Below, piece after piece: positions 1 through 9,529 of a stretch of DNA of 64,000 nucleotides; the first letter of the stretch is position 1, and the number at the start of each line of letters is the position of its first letter. Position numbers and translations under genes: made by a program. The notes under the pieces were generated by a model. It had not been told where the DNA came from. It did no database searches and saw only the letters and a program-made list of their open reading frames with translations. This stretch comes from Phycisphaerales bacterium. Its GTDB lineage: Bacteria; Planctomycetota; Phycisphaerae; Tepidisphaerales; Tepidisphaeraceae. The DNA is taken from positions 84,163-148,162 of the forward strand of contig JADYZN010000039.1 in NCBI GenBank assembly GCA_020853095.1, written 5' to 3'.

Positions 1-1
1 T

Positions 2-985
2 CGGCCGGCGCGGTTTGTCCGCGCGGCGGCGCTGGCCTGGCGATGTGGGCGGCGGTCCGAGCGCGGCCTGCTGCTTCATGGTGTGTATCTGGCCGAGGCG
101 TGCGTGCTGGCGCGATGGCTGGCCGAATGCGGCACCTCGCATGTGCATGCGCATTTTGGAACCAATTCCACCACGGTGGCGATGCTGGCGCACGCGCTGG
201 GCGGGCCGGGATACAGTTTTACCTGTCACGGGCCGGAGGAATTCGACAAGCCGCAGTTTGTCGCGCTGGGGGAAAAGATCGCCCGCTGCCGATTCGCCGT
301 GGCGATCAGTGAATTTGGCCGCAGCCAGATGTATCGGTGGTGCCAGTACGAGGATTGGGGGAAGATTCAGATCGTCCGCTGCGGCGTCGATCCGCAGTTT
401 CTCGATGCGCCCCCGACGCCCATGCCGGCCGATCCGAAACTGGTCTGCGTGGGACGATTGTCGGAACAAAAAGGGCAGTTGCTCCTGATCGAGGCCGCCG
501 CCCAACTGGCCGGGCGGGGGATGCGGTTTGAGCTGGTGCTGGTCGGCGATGGGGAGATGCGGCCGCAAATCGAATCGCTGATTCAACGCCACCATCTGGC
601 CGATCATGTACGGCTGGCCGGCTGGATGAGCGGACAACAGGTTCGCGATGAGATTTTAAGCGGCCGGGCTTTGGTTCTGCCCAGTTTCGCCGAAGGGCTG
701 CCGGTGGTCATCATGGAAGCCCTGGCGCTGGGCCGGCCGGTCCTGAGCACCTACGTCGCCGGCATCCCGGAACTGGTCGAAGGGGACATCAACGGCTGGC
801 TGGTTCCGGCCGGGTCGGTGCAACGCCTCGGTGCGACGATGGAGGAAATCTTGCGGACGTCTCCATCACGGCTGGAGGAAATGGGCAAAGCCGGCGCGGC
901 GAAAGTGCGTGAAAAGCACAACGCCGCGACCGAGGCGGCCAGACTGGCCGAATTGTTTGAACGCATGGACAAAACGGATACTTGA
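2..985 (+). CDS. Glycosyltransferase family 4, WcaL-like (5'-truncated)
   Basis: The frame is open from base 2, so the true start lies before the window; the GTG at 83 is only an internal codon. The visible 327 residues match the GT-B fold of colanic-acid/exopolysaccharide transferases: an N-terminal part with HAHFGTNS and FTCHGPEEFDKP, then the C-terminal donor-binding half with VGRLSEQKGQ and PSFAEGLPVVIMEALALGRPV, including the E-x7-E type signature. The role is addition of a sugar from a nucleotide-sugar to a lipid-linked or growing polysaccharide at the cytoplasmic membrane. Thirteen bases separate it from the asparagine synthase gene, and a GT2 gene follows, which supports an exopolysaccharide cluster extending to the left. 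The acceptor and sugar cannot be told from sequence. Confidence 0.88.
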   Translation, partial: RPARFVRAAALAWRCGRRSERGLLLHGVYLAEACVLARWLAECGTSHVHAHFGTNSTTVAMLAHALGGPGYSFTCHGPEEFDKPQFVALGEKIARCRFAVAISEFGRSQMYRWCQYEDWGKIQIVRCGVDPQFLDAPPTPMPADPKLVCVGRLSEQKGQLLLIEAAAQLAGRGMRFELVLVGDGEMRPQIESLIQRHHLADHVRLAGWMSGQQVRDEILSGRALVLPSFAEGLPVVIMEALALGRPVLSTYVAGIPELVEGDINGWLVPAGSVQRLGATMEEILRTSPSRLEEMGKAGAAKVREKHNAATEAARLAELFERMDKTDT

Positions 986-997
986 GATTGTTCAGGC

Positions 998-2944
998 ATG
1001 TGTGGAATCGCCGGCATCATCGGACGGGTGGACGACGCCAATCGCGCAGCGCTGTCGCGCATGAGCGCGGCCATGAAACATCGCGGGCCGGATGGGGAGG
1101 GGTTCTGGGTTTCGGATGCCGATGAAGCGGGCAACGGTTGCCTGCTGGCGCACCGCCGACTGTCGATCCTCGACCTGAGCACCAGCGCCAGCCAGCCGAT
1201 GACCGATCCGCGCACCGGCCAGGTCATCGTCTTCAATGGCGAGATTTACAATTTTCAACAGCTTCGCGATGAATTGACGTCAGCGGGGGAGTCGTTTCAA
1301 TCGACCGGCGACACGGCCGTCATGCTGCGGTTGTTGTCGTTGCAGGGCCAGCGGGCGGTCGAACGACTGCGCGGCATGTTCGCCTTCGCGCTGTGGGATT
1401 CCTCATCGCGACAGTTGATGCTGGGGCGCGACCCGCTGGGGATCAAGCCGCTGTACGTCTGCGAAAATCCCGATCCCAGCCCCGGCCGGTCCTGGTCGCT
1501 GTTGCTGGCTTCCGAAGTGCGCGCCATCCTGGCCTCCGGCCTGCTGGACAAACCCCGGCTCGATCCGGCGGCGGTGGCCTCGGTGATCTGGAACGGATTT
1601 GTCATGGGCCCGGGAACGATCGTGCGGGGAATTGAATCGTTGTGGCCCGGAGAAGTTCAGGCCCGCGATGCGCGCGGACAAACGCGAAACTCCCGGTTGT
1701 TCTGGAACGTTCCCCAAAACGCGAACAACACAGCCGATGAGTCGGATGTGCGGCGGGCGCTGGCCGAATCGGTCAAACTGCACATGGTCAGCGACGTGCC
1801 GCTGGGCGTGTTTTTATCCGGCGGGATCGATTCCAGCGCCGTGGCCAACCTCGCCCGGCACGCAACCGATCAACCGGTCAACACCTTCACCCTGGCTTTT
1901 GAGGAACAAGCCTACAACGAAGGCCAATACGCCCGCGCCATCGCCGATGCCATCGGAACCCATCACCACGAAATCGTGCTGCGCGAAAACGATTTTGTCT
2001 CCAACCTCGACCGGGCCATCGAAAGCCTCGACCAGCCGACGTTCGACGGGCTGAATTCGTATTTCATCTCCCGCGCCGTGCGCGAGGCCGGCCTGACGGT
2101 GGCGCTGATCGGCACCGGCGGCGATGAATTGTTCGGCGGATACAAATCGTTTCGCGAGCTGCCCAGATTGCGACAACTGGCCCGCCGAACCGGCTGGATT
2201 CCGCTGCCGGCCCGACTCCTGGCGGCGCGAACCATCAATCGCATGGTCAACCGCGGCGCCGGTCCCGTGGGCGCCCAAACCCGCTGGGCCAAACTGCCGG
2301 ACATGCTCCGCCATCACGACGACCTGCTGTCGCTGTATCAATTGGCGTATGGATTGTTCCTTCCCGATTTTCAACGCCAGCTTTTAAGCGGCCCGGCCGG
2401 CGGGACAAACGTGTCGTTCGGACTGCCGGAATCCATGCGGCGGCATCTGCAACAGGAAACTCGCGGCATGTCGGATTTGCAGGCCATCAGCGCGATGGAA
2501 TTGCGATGTTTTCTGGGCCAGCGCCTGCTGCGCGACACCGATGCCGCCAGCATGGCCGTCTCACTGGAAGTCCGCCTGCCGCTGGTCGATCAAGTCGTCG
2601 TCGAACAACTGGCCAACGTGCCCGATGGGCTGCGCTATTCGCCGCTGGGACGCAAAATGCTGCTTCGGCGGGTGGGTTTATCGGGCCTGGACCCGGCCTT
2701 GTTCGACCGCCCCAAAAGCGGGTTCGTCCTCCCCTTTGACCGCTGGATCCGCACCAAACTTGGAAAAGTGATGGACCAGTTGATGCGCGACCCGGCGGCC
2801 GCGGCCGGCGTGTCATTGAACCCCGTTGCCGTCTCGCGGTTATGGGACACCTTCCAATCCGGCGGGGCGGGGATGTACTGGTCGAGGGTCTGGTCGATTT
2901 ATATCCTGATGCGCTGGTGTCAACGGCACCAGGTGACGATGTAA
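998..2944 (+). CDS. asnB: Asparagine synthase (glutamine-hydrolysing), AsnB-type
   Basis: A 648-residue protein of normal family length. It begins MCGIAGIIG, so Cys2 is the glutaminase nucleophile after Met removal; the class II glutamine amidotransferase domain fills about residues 2-210. The ATP-pyrophosphatase domain follows, with the PP-loop SGGIDSSAV near residue 273 and the downstream GTGGDELFGGY segment. The enzyme makes asparagine from aspartate, glutamine and ATP in the cytosol. Paralogues of this type are often found in exopolysaccharide or glycopeptide clusters where they amidate other carboxylates. It sits between two glycosyltransferase genes and ends 4 nt before the next start, so that pathway role is possible. 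Family assignment is firm; the true acceptor is not. Confidence 0.93.
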   Translation: MCGIAGIIGRVDDANRAALSRMSAAMKHRGPDGEGFWVSDADEAGNGCLLAHRRLSILDLSTSASQPMTDPRTGQVIVFNGEIYNFQQLRDELTSAGESFQSTGDTAVMLRLLSLQGQRAVERLRGMFAFALWDSSSRQLMLGRDPLGIKPLYVCENPDPSPGRSWSLLLASEVRAILASGLLDKPRLDPAAVASVIWNGFVMGPGTIVRGIESLWPGEVQARDARGQTRNSRLFWNVPQNANNTADESDVRRALAESVKLHMVSDVPLGVFLSGGIDSSAVANLARHATDQPVNTFTLAFEEQAYNEGQYARAIADAIGTHHHEIVLRENDFVSNLDRAIESLDQPTFDGLNSYFISRAVREAGLTVALIGTGGDELFGGYKSFRELPRLRQLARRTGWIPLPARLLAARTINRMVNRGAGPVGAQTRWAKLPDMLRHHDDLLSLYQLAYGLFLPDFQRQLLSGPAGGTNVSFGLPESMRRHLQQETRGMSDLQAISAMELRCFLGQRLLRDTDAASMAVSLEVRLPLVDQVVVEQLANVPDGLRYSPLGRKMLLRRVGLSGLDPALFDRPKSGFVLPFDRWIRTKLGKVMDQLMRDPAAAAGVSLNPVAVSRLWDTFQSGGAGMYWSRVWSIYILMRWCQRHQVTM

Positions 2945-2948
2945 ACGT

Positions 2949-3890
2949 ATGCCGACCGATTCGACCCAAACTCACCGCCGATATTGCCTGATCACGCCCT
3001 GTCGTGATGAGGCGCAATACGCCCGGCGCACGCTCGACAGCGTGCTGGCCCAATCCATCCCGCCGGCCCTCTGGATCATCGTGGACGATGGTTCCAAAGA
3101 CCAGACCCCGCAAATCCTGGAGGAATACGCCAAAAAAGCGGGCTGCATCCGCGTCGTCCGACGCGAAGACCGGGGATTCCGCAAACTCGGCGGCGGCGTG
3201 ATCGACGCATTTTATTTCGGCTACGACCAGATCAACCCCGATGATTTTGATTTTGTCTGCAAATTCGACCTCGACCTGGAGCTGCCGCCGCGCTATTTCG
3301 AAATCCTCATGCAAAAAATGGAGGCCAACCCGCGCCTGGGCACCTGCAGCGGCAAGCCCTATTTCGTCGGCGGCAATGGAAAACTCATCAGCGAAAAATG
3401 CGGCGATGAAAACTCGGTCGGCATGATCAAGTTCTATCGCACCCGTTGTTTCAAACAGATCGGCGGCTTCGTGCGATTTTTGATGTGGGATGGGATCGAC
3501 GGCCACCGCTGCCGGATGCTCGGCTGGCTGGCCGAAAGCTACGATGAACCCGACTTGCGCTTCATCCATCTTCGCCCCATGGGAACCAGCCACAAAAACT
3601 GGTGGACCGGCCGGGTCCGCCACGGCGTCGGCCAATACTACATGGGAACCACGCCCCTCTACATGATCTGCAGCGCCCTCTTTCGCATGGCCCGCCCGCC
3701 CCTGGTCATCGGCGGCGTCGCCATGCTCTGGGGCTATTTCAAAAGCCTCTTTGGCGGCGGCAAACGATACGAAGACCCCCCTTTTCGCGCTTTCGTCCGG
3801 CGTTGGCAATGGGACAGCCTTCGACTGGGCAAATCCGAAGCCACCCGCCGGCTCAATCAACGCCAGGCCGCACAGTGGCAGCCTCAATAA
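2949..3890 (+). CDS. Glycosyltransferase family 2
   Basis: A 313-residue GT-A protein. The N-terminal part has the nucleotide-sugar fold with WIIVDDGSKDQTPQIL (DD/DGS) at about residues 38-53 and CKFDLDLELP as the DxD-type metal/sugar site at about residues 100-110. The C-terminal third contains a hydrophobic stretch, MARPPLVIGGVAMLWGYF, which may anchor it to the membrane. The start ATG lies 5 nt after the asparagine synthase stop, so the genes are cotranscribed. It is expected to transfer a sugar in surface polysaccharide synthesis; donor and acceptor are unknown. It converges with the thioredoxin gene 7 nt downstream. Confidence 0.88.
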   Translation: MPTDSTQTHRRYCLITPCRDEAQYARRTLDSVLAQSIPPALWIIVDDGSKDQTPQILEEYAKKAGCIRVVRREDRGFRKLGGGVIDAFYFGYDQINPDDFDFVCKFDLDLELPPRYFEILMQKMEANPRLGTCSGKPYFVGGNGKLISEKCGDENSVGMIKFYRTRCFKQIGGFVRFLMWDGIDGHRCRMLGWLAESYDEPDLRFIHLRPMGTSHKNWWTGRVRHGVGQYYMGTTPLYMICSALFRMARPPLVIGGVAMLWGYFKSLFGGGKRYEDPPFRAFVRRWQWDSLRLGKSEATRRLNQRQAAQWQPQ

Positions 3891-3897
3891 ATCCCGC

Positions 3898-4320
3898 TCA
3901 TTTCCCCTTCAACCAAGCCAGGAAATCGGCCGAATCCATCGCGCCGCTGGCCAGTTTTTGTGGCTTGCCCTCCGGCGACAGCAGCACGAAATGCGGCACC
4001 GCCTCCACGTGATAATCCATCGCCACATCCCGATGCTGGTCGATGTCGATCTTCACCGGCACGTATTGCCGCAATGCCGTCTCAACGGCCGGATCCGCCC
4101 AGGTCGTGTGCCGCAACGACTGGCACGGACCACACCAACTGGCCGTGAAATACATCAGCAGCGGCTTGTTGCTCTGCTTTGATTCCGCCTGGGCGGCCGT
4201 CAAATCCATCCGCCAGGGGACGATTTCATCCCCGCGCAGCCAGTTGGTCACCCCCACCACCGCGATAAACCCCACCAGAATCAAAAACAGACCCCAGACT
4301 GGATTGAATTTCTTTGCCAT
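3898..4320 (-). CDS. Membrane-anchored thioredoxin-fold protein
   Basis: Starting at the ATG at 4320 gives 140 residues beginning MAKKFNPVWG; an upstream ATG at 4359 is in frame but adds a non-hydrophobic tail before the membrane segment, so the inner start is preferred. Residues about 8-28 form one transmembrane helix or uncleaved signal. The rest is a thioredoxin fold with the active site FTASWCGPCQSLR (C63, C66) and the cis-proline segment VEAVPHFVLL. It resembles DUF953/thioredoxin_7 or DsbD-gamma-like reductases and likely acts as a thiol-disulfide reductase on the periplasmic side, possibly for cytochrome c or other exported cysteine proteins. Its nearness to the cytochrome-rich operon is suggestive only. 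Confidence 0.85.
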   Translation of the reverse strand: MAKKFNPVWGLFLILVGFIAVVGVTNWLRGDEIVPWRMDLTAAQAESKQSNKPLLMYFTASWCGPCQSLRHTTWADPAVETALRQYVPVKIDIDQHRDVAMDYHVEAVPHFVLLSPEGKPQKLASGAMDSADFLAWLKGK

Positions 4321-4444
4321 GGCAACCCGATCTTTGGCCATCGGACCCCAAAAAGTCAACTTTTTCGTGCAGGTTACGCCCCTTGTAATTCATTTATTTG
4401 GGGATAGGATGAAATTCGTTAAGAAAAACTTGACGTCATAGCGA

Positions 4445-4450
4445 TATAAT
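4445..4450 (+). promoter_or_regulatory. Candidate -10 box upstream of the rrf2-nar-act operon
   Basis: A perfect TATAAT lies 48 nt before the rrf2 start in an AT-rich 138-bp gap. No good -35 box sits 16-18 bp upstream; TTGACG at 4430-4435 is only 9 bp away. This fits an activator-dependent promoter or may be coincidence. Confidence 0.4.
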
Positions 4451-4451
4451 G

Positions 4452-4474
4452 AGATAAAAGCATGTGAATAATAG
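4452..4474 (+). promoter_or_regulatory. Shared motif, copy A, upstream of rrf2
   Basis: The core AGATAA-N3-CATG-N-G is repeated before the cytochrome gene at 4959-4981; 15 of 23 positions are identical. It lies just downstream of the TATAAT, where an Rrf2 repressor would be expected to bind. This is a candidate operator only. Confidence 0.4.
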
Positions 4475-4497
4475 TATGAGAAGCGTTTGGAGGTTGA

Positions 4498-4932
4498 ATG
4501 ATCCCGCTGACAGGCTTGTACGCCATACGAGCCATGGCCGTTCTGGGTACTTGCCCGGCAACGGGATTTATCGCGGCGGGAAAGGTGGCGAAAATCGTCG
4601 GAGCGCCTCCAAACTATCTCGGCAAATTATTGCAGCTTTTGTCCCGGCATGGATTGCTGATTTCGCAAAAAGGGTACAGCGGCGGTTTTCGACTGGCCCG
4701 GCCCGCGGATCAGATCACGCTGGGAGAAGTGGTGGATTGCCTTCAACCCCTGGATCATTGGTGGGGTTGTTTACTGGGACCCAAACGATGTTCGGAAACC
4801 CAGTCCTGTGCCGTGCATGAACAGTGGAAGGCGATCCGACAGCAGTACTTGGATTTGTTATGGAAAACCACGGTTGCGCAGGTGATCGTGGAACATCCGA
4901 ATGCGGGTTTGGAGTGGCCGATTTTGGATTAA
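4498..4932 (+). CDS. Rrf2-family transcriptional regulator with three cysteines
   Basis: A 144-residue protein with the Rrf2 winged helix: residues about 8-60 form the HTH with VAKIVGAPPNYLGKLLQLLSR as recognition region, followed by the wing GYSGGFRLARP. Three cysteines, C91, C98 and C104 (spacing C-X6-C-X5-C), sit where IscR and NsrR bind an iron-sulfur cluster. An NO-, oxygen- or Fe-S-sensing role is therefore likely. A GGAGG ribosome site lies 5 nt before the ATG. The gene is the first of the nitrate reductase-ACIII operon and is followed by the cytochrome gene after 59 bp, so it most likely controls that operon and itself. Which signal it senses cannot be read from sequence. Confidence 0.9.
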   Translation: MIPLTGLYAIRAMAVLGTCPATGFIAAGKVAKIVGAPPNYLGKLLQLLSRHGLLISQKGYSGGFRLARPADQITLGEVVDCLQPLDHWWGCLLGPKRCSETQSCAVHEQWKAIRQQYLDLLWKTTVAQVIVEHPNAGLEWPILD

Positions 4933-4958
4933 ATCATGCGATTGTCGCACTTTAATTC

Positions 4959-4981
4959 AGATAAGGACATGCGTAAATAAG
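4959..4981 (+). promoter_or_regulatory. Shared motif, copy B, upstream of the di-heme cytochrome gene
   Basis: Second copy of the AGATAA-N3-CATG-N-G motif seen at 4452-4474. Here it ends at the AAGG ribosome binding site of the cytochrome gene, so a bound regulator would block transcription or ribosome access. Candidate Rrf2 operator; unproven. Confidence 0.4.
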
Positions 4982-4991
4982 GTAAACTCCT

Positions 4992-5852
4992 ATGGCTGCC
5001 ACAAGGCGACTGGGAACGGGATGGACGGGTTTGGGGGTATGGATTGCCCTGTTGGGGTTGGGCATTATCGGACCTGGAGCGGCCTGGGGGCAGGATGCCG
5101 CGACCGATTTTCGTAACAACTGCATGAGCTGCCACACGATCGGCGGCGGCCGGCTGGTCGGGCCGGACTTGAAGGGGGTCACGAGTCGGCAGGATCGCGC
5201 CTGGCTCTTGAAATTCATCACCGATCCCAAGGCGATGATTGATTCGGGCGATCCGGAAGCTCAAAAGCTGCTGAAGGAATCGGGCGGGGTCATCATGCCG
5301 ACGCTGCCGTTGGGCAAGGCGCGGATCGAGGCGTTGATCGACCTGTTGGAATCGGAATCGAAACTGGAACGATCGAAATTCGCCGGGCAGGTGGTCAGCA
5401 ACCGTCCGCTGGGGCCGGAGGATATCGCGGCCGGCGAGCGGATTTTCACGGGTCGGCAGGCCCTGAGCGCTGGTGGGGCGGCCTGTTATTCCTGTCATAC
5501 GGTGCAAGGGGTGGGCGGCCTTGGGGGCGGGGCACTGGGGCCGGACCTGACCAAGGTATTTGAACGATTGGGCGGACGAAAGGGTCTGACCGCCTGGCTG
5601 GGTTCGCCGGCGACGGCGACGATGCAGGCGGCGTTTGGCACCCATCCGCTGGAACAGGGGGAGATCGAATCCCTGGTGGCGTATTTCCAATCGCAAACCC
5701 AACTGGCCGAAACACCCCAGCCCCGGCAGCTCTTTTTGGGGTTGGGACTGGCCGGCGCGTGCTTCGCGTTGTGGGGCTTGAATTCGTTGTGGAAACGACG
5801 TCTGGGCGGGGTTCGTCGGGCAATGGTCCAAAAAGCGGCAATCAAAGGATAA
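4992..5852 (+). CDS. narC: Membrane-anchored di-heme cytochrome c, NarC-like
   Basis: A 286-residue exported protein. Residues about 12-34 form a signal sequence, followed by two class-I-like cytochrome c domains with heme motifs CMSCH (C44, C47, H48) and CYSCH (C165, C168, H169). A hydrophobic segment [17 protein letters not shown] followed by arginines near the C-terminus anchors it in the membrane with the hemes outside. Di-heme cytochromes stand first in the nar operon of Thermus (narC), where the protein connects nitrate reductase to other electron carriers. The gene is 4 nt before narG and the narG ribosome site lies in its last codons, so the two are translated together. The name narC is by position and architecture. 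Confidence 0.85.
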   Translation: MAATRRLGTGWTGLGVWIALLGLGIIGPGAAWGQDAATDFRNNCMSCHTIGGGRLVGPDLKGVTSRQDRAWLLKFITDPKAMIDSGDPEAQKLLKESGGVIMPTLPLGKARIEALIDLLESESKLERSKFAGQVVSNRPLGPEDIAAGERIFTGRQALSAGGAACYSCHTVQGVGGLGGGALGPDLTKVFERLGGRKGLTAWLGSPATATMQAAFGTHPLEQGEIESLVAYFQSQTQLAETPQPRQLFLGLGLAGACFALWGLNSLWKRRLGGVRRAMVQKAAIKG

Positions 5853-5856
5853 TCAT

Positions 5857-8800
5857 ATGAGCACCGACCTGAAATGGATTCGGGACACTTCCAATCCCTC
5901 CGAGCGGAAATGGGAGGAGTTTTATCGCAATCGCTGGCAGCACGACAAGGTGATTCGCAGCACCCACGGCGTCAACTGCACGGGGGGCTGTTCGTGGCAG
6001 ATTTACGTCAAGGATGGGATCGTCACCTGGGAAATGCAGGCGCTGGATTATCCGATCTTGAACAACGGCGTGCCGCCCTATGAGCCGCGCGGCTGTCAGC
6101 GCGGGATTTCGTTTTCCTGGTATCTGTACAGCCCGATCCGGGTGAAATATCCGTACGTTCGCGGTGCGTTGATCGACCTGTGGAAGGATGCGCGGGCCAA
6201 GCACGATGATCCGGTGGAAGCCTGGCGCAGCCTGGTGGAGAATGAAACCGCCCGCAAGCGCTGGCAAACCGCGCGCGGCAAGGGTGGACTTCGCCGGGCG
6301 GACTGGGAAACGGTGCTGGAGATCATCGCCGCCTCGACGATCCACACAATCAAGAAGCACGGCCCGGACCGAGTGGCTGGGTTCTCGCCGATCCCCGCGA
6401 TGTCGATGATCAGTTATGCGTCCGGAGCACGGTTCCTGCAACTGTTGGGCGGGACGTCTCTGTCGTTTTACGATTGGTATTCCGACCTGCCGCCGGCATC
6501 GCCGGAGGTCTGGGGCGAACAGACGGACGTGCAGGAATCGGCCGACTGGTATAACGCCAAGTTCCTGGCGGTGATGGGGTCGAATCTCAACATGACCCGC
6601 ACGCCCGACTGCCATTTCGCGGCCGAGGCGAGACACAACGGCACGAAAATGGTGGTTTTCGCGCCGGATTTCAACCAGGTCGCCAAGTACGCCGACGAGT
6701 GGCTGGCGGTCAACGCCGGGCAGGATGGGGCGTGGTGGATGGCGGTCAACCACGTGCTGCTCAAGGAATTCCATCACGAACAGCAGACACCTTATTTTCT
6801 GGATTACGCCAAGAAATTCACCGACGGCCCGCTGTTGGTGGAATTGACGGAGGAAAAGGGCGTTTTCGAGGCCGGTCAACTGCTGCGGGCGGATCGCATT
6901 GACCGCTATGCACAGGTCGAAAACGGCAAATGGAAATTTCTCACGTGGGACCGCGCAAGCGGCCAAGTGAAAATGCCATTAGGGAGCGTCGGCTTCCGCT
7001 GGGGCCAGGAAAAGGGGAAATGGAACCTGCAACCCAAGGATGGCCTGGATGGCAGCGACATCGACATGGAATTGACGCTGTTGAACAGCCGGGATGATGT
7101 GGCATCGGTGCGATTGGACGATTTCGCCGAGGGCAAGAGCATCGTCCGTCAGGTGCCGGTCAAGCGCATCAAGCTGGCCGACGGAACGGTTGCCACCGTC
7201 ACGACGGTGTACGACATTATGATGGCGCACTTTGGCGTCGGCCGGGGATTGGGCGGAGACTATTCGACCAGTTACGACGACGACCAGTCCTATACCCCCG
7301 CCTGGTCGGAGAAATTCACCGGCCTTGGACGCGAGGCGGTGATCCGTTTTGCCCGCGAATGGGGCCGAACGGCCGAGAAGACCAACGGCAAATGCACGGT
7401 GATCATCGGGGCGGGGGTCAACCACTGGTATCACGCGAACCTGATGTACCGCGGCCCGATCACGGCGCTGATGCTGTGTGGATGCGTCGGGGTCAACGGC
7501 GGCGGCCTGGCGCACTACGTCGGCCAGGAAAAGCTCGCTCCGGGCGAACCCTGGTCGGCAATCGCCTTCGGTAAGGACTGGCACGGGCCATCGAGGCTGC
7601 AAAACGCGCCGAGCTGGCATTACGTCAACACCGACCAATGGCGTTACGAGAAATCATTTACCGACTATCACACCGTGCCCACGCGGCAGACGAAGGATTC
7701 CCTGGCGCAAGGGCACACGATGGACACTCAGGTGCGCGCCGTGCGCAGCGGGTGGCTGCCGTTTTATCCTCAGTTTGACAAAAGCAGCCTTGATCTGGCC
7801 AAAGAGGCACAACAGGCGGGCGCGAAGACCGACCAGGAAGTCGGGGCATACGTCGCCGGGCAGCTCAAGAGCAGAAAGCTGAAATTCTCGGTCGAAGACC
7901 CCGATGCCGCATGCAACTGGCCGCGTGTCTGGTTCATCTGGCGCGGCAACGCCCTGATGGCCAGCGCCAAGGGGCACGAATATTTCCTCAAGCATTACCT
8001 GGGGACGCACAACAATTCGATCTCCAGCGAGGAACTGGCGAAGGATTCGGTCAAGGAAGTGGCGTGGCACGAGAAGGCGCCGCAGGGCAAGATGGACCTG
8101 GTGGTGGACCTGAACTTCCGGATGGACACCTCGGCGCTTTATTCGGACATCATCCTGCCGGCGGCGACGTGGTACGAAAAGGCGGACTTGAACAGCACGG
8201 ACATGCACAGCTTCGTCCACCCGCTGTCGCCGGCGGTGCCGCCGTGCTGGCAATCCAAGACCGACTGGCAGATTTTCCGTTCCATCGCCCGCAAGGTTTC
8301 GGAATTGTCCGAACGGCATTTCCCCGAACCCGTGGCGGACGTGGTGGCGTCGCCGCTGTCGCACGACTCGCCCGCGGAGATCGCCCAGCCGCAGATGCTG
8401 GACTGGAGCAAGGGGGAATGCGAACCGATCCCCGGCAAGACGATGCCCTCGTTCGGCGTGGTGATGCGCGACTACCGCAATTTGTACAACCAGTACAACT
8501 CGCTGGGGCCGCGGGTGCGTGAAAAGGGACTTGGGGCGCACGGGACGCATTACCAGTGCGCCGACTTCTACGACCAGATGGTGGCGACCGGCCCGATCAA
8601 AAACTGGGGCGGCAAGACCTATCCCTCGATCGCCGAGGACAAGGAGGTCTGCAACACCATCCTGAATCTGGCCAGCGTCACCAACGGTGAACTGGCGTAT
8701 CGGTCCTACAAGAACATCGAGGAGAAGGTGGGCCTGCCGCTGGCGCACCTGGCCGAAAAGATGCGTGGCGTGCGGATGACCTATGAAGGGCTGCAGACCC

Positions 8801-9495
8801 GCCCGCACCGGGTGCTGAACAGCCCGATGTGGTCGGGGCTGCTGGACGATGGCCGGCCTTATTCGCCGTTCACCTACAACGTGGAAAACCTGGTTCCCTG
8901 GCGCACGCTGACCGGACGGCAGCATTTTTATCTGGATCATCCGATGTACATCCAGTTCGGCGAGCATGTGCCGGCCTACAAACCCAAGCCGTTGCCGACG
9001 CAGTACGCGGACCTGAAATTCAGCGTCGAGGTCGGCAAGACCAAGATGCTCAATTATCTGACGCCGCACGGCAAGTGGCACATCCACTCCACCTACGGCG
9101 ACACCGAGCGGATGATGACGCTCTCACGCGGCATCGAGCCATTCTGGATCAACGACAAGGATGCCGTCGACATTGGCGTCAACGACAACGACTGGGTGGA
9201 AGTCCACAACGACAACGGCGTGGTGGTGACGAGGGCGGCCGTCAGTGCCCGCATCCCACGCGGCGTCTGCATCCAGTATCACTCGCCCGAGCGCACGCTG
9301 TCGGTGCCGCGATCCCCGTTGCGGGGCAACAAGCGAGCCGGCGGGCACAACTCGCTGACCCGCACGCGGTTGAAACCCAACCTGATGGCCGGTGGTTATG
9401 GTCAGTTTACGTTTCACTTTAACTACTGGGGTCCCATCGGGTGCAACCGCGACACGCACGTGCTGGTGCGGAAACTTCCGGAGTTGAACTGGTAG
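5857..9495 (+). CDS. narG: Respiratory nitrate reductase alpha subunit NarG
   Basis: A 1212-residue molybdopterin oxidoreductase close to the family's usual length. The N-terminal FS0 cluster site is H37-X3-C41-X3-C45-X34-C80, with the His ligand typical of membrane-bound Nar. The molybdenum-coordinating aspartate is D251 in [41 protein letters not shown] and [17 protein letters not shown] are strongly NarG-like. No complete twin-arginine signal is present, in line with a cytoplasm-facing enzyme. It reduces nitrate to nitrite with electrons passed by NarH and NarI. A related role as nitrite oxidoreductase is possible in principle but the sequence looks like ordinary NarG. Neighbours narH, narJ and narI follow. 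Confidence 0.97.
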   Translation: MSTDLKWIRDTSNPSERKWEEFYRNRWQHDKVIRSTHGVNCTGGCSWQIYVKDGIVTWEMQALDYPILNNGVPPYEPRGCQRGISFSWYLYSPIRVKYPYVRGALIDLWKDARAKHDDPVEAWRSLVENETARKRWQTARGKGGLRRADWETVLEIIAASTIHTIKKHGPDRVAGFSPIPAMSMISYASGARFLQLLGGTSLSFYDWYSDLPPASPEVWGEQTDVQESADWYNAKFLAVMGSNLNMTRTPDCHFAAEARHNGTKMVVFAPDFNQVAKYADEWLAVNAGQDGAWWMAVNHVLLKEFHHEQQTPYFLDYAKKFTDGPLLVELTEEKGVFEAGQLLRADRIDRYAQVENGKWKFLTWDRASGQVKMPLGSVGFRWGQEKGKWNLQPKDGLDGSDIDMELTLLNSRDDVASVRLDDFAEGKSIVRQVPVKRIKLADGTVATVTTVYDIMMAHFGVGRGLGGDYSTSYDDDQSYTPAWSEKFTGLGREAVIRFAREWGRTAEKTNGKCTVIIGAGVNHWYHANLMYRGPITALMLCGCVGVNGGGLAHYVGQEKLAPGEPWSAIAFGKDWHGPSRLQNAPSWHYVNTDQWRYEKSFTDYHTVPTRQTKDSLAQGHTMDTQVRAVRSGWLPFYPQFDKSSLDLAKEAQQAGAKTDQEVGAYVAGQLKSRKLKFSVEDPDAACNWPRVWFIWRGNALMASAKGHEYFLKHYLGTHNNSISSEELAKDSVKEVAWHEKAPQGKMDLVVDLNFRMDTSALYSDIILPAATWYEKADLNSTDMHSFVHPLSPAVPPCWQSKTDWQIFRSIARKVSELSERHFPEPVADVVASPLSHDSPAEIAQPQMLDWSKGECEPIPGKTMPSFGVVMRDYRNLYNQYNSLGPRVREKGLGAHGTHYQCADFYDQMVATGPIKNWGGKTYPSIAEDKEVCNTILNLASVTNGELAYRSYKNIEEKVGLPLAHLAEKMRGVRMTYEGLQTRPHRVLNSPMWSGLLDDGRPYSPFTYNVENLVPWRTLTGRQHFYLDHPMYIQFGEHVPAYKPKPLPTQYADLKFSVEVGKTKMLNYLTPHGKWHIHSTYGDTERMMTLSRGIEPFWINDKDAVDIGVNDNDWVEVHNDNGVVVTRAAVSARIPRGVCIQYHSPERTLSVPRSPLRGNKRAGGHNSLTRTRLKPNLMAGGYGQFTFHFNYWGPIGCNRDTHVLVRKLPELNW

Positions 9496-9529
9496 AACCA
9501 AATTGAACCTCTGATCCGAAGGTGTTGTT

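Noticed and set aside
2487..3887. Long minus-strand open frame (466 codons) opposite asnB and the GT2 gene
   Set aside because: It lies opposite two clear genes and its product is low-complexity, Ala/Asp/Arg-rich with no motif; a GC-driven shadow.
4430..4450. TTGACG and TATAAT as a complete promoter
   Set aside because: The spacing is only 9 bp, too short for a sigma-70 promoter; only the -10 was kept.
7654..9087. Minus-strand open frame (477 codons) opposite narG
   Set aside because: Opposite a highly conserved gene; product rich in Arg, His and Val without recognisable domain.
5857..9495. NarG as a nitrite oxidoreductase
   Set aside because: Sequence motifs and gene order follow canonical NarGHJI; no Nxr-specific arrangement or periplasmic signal is present.
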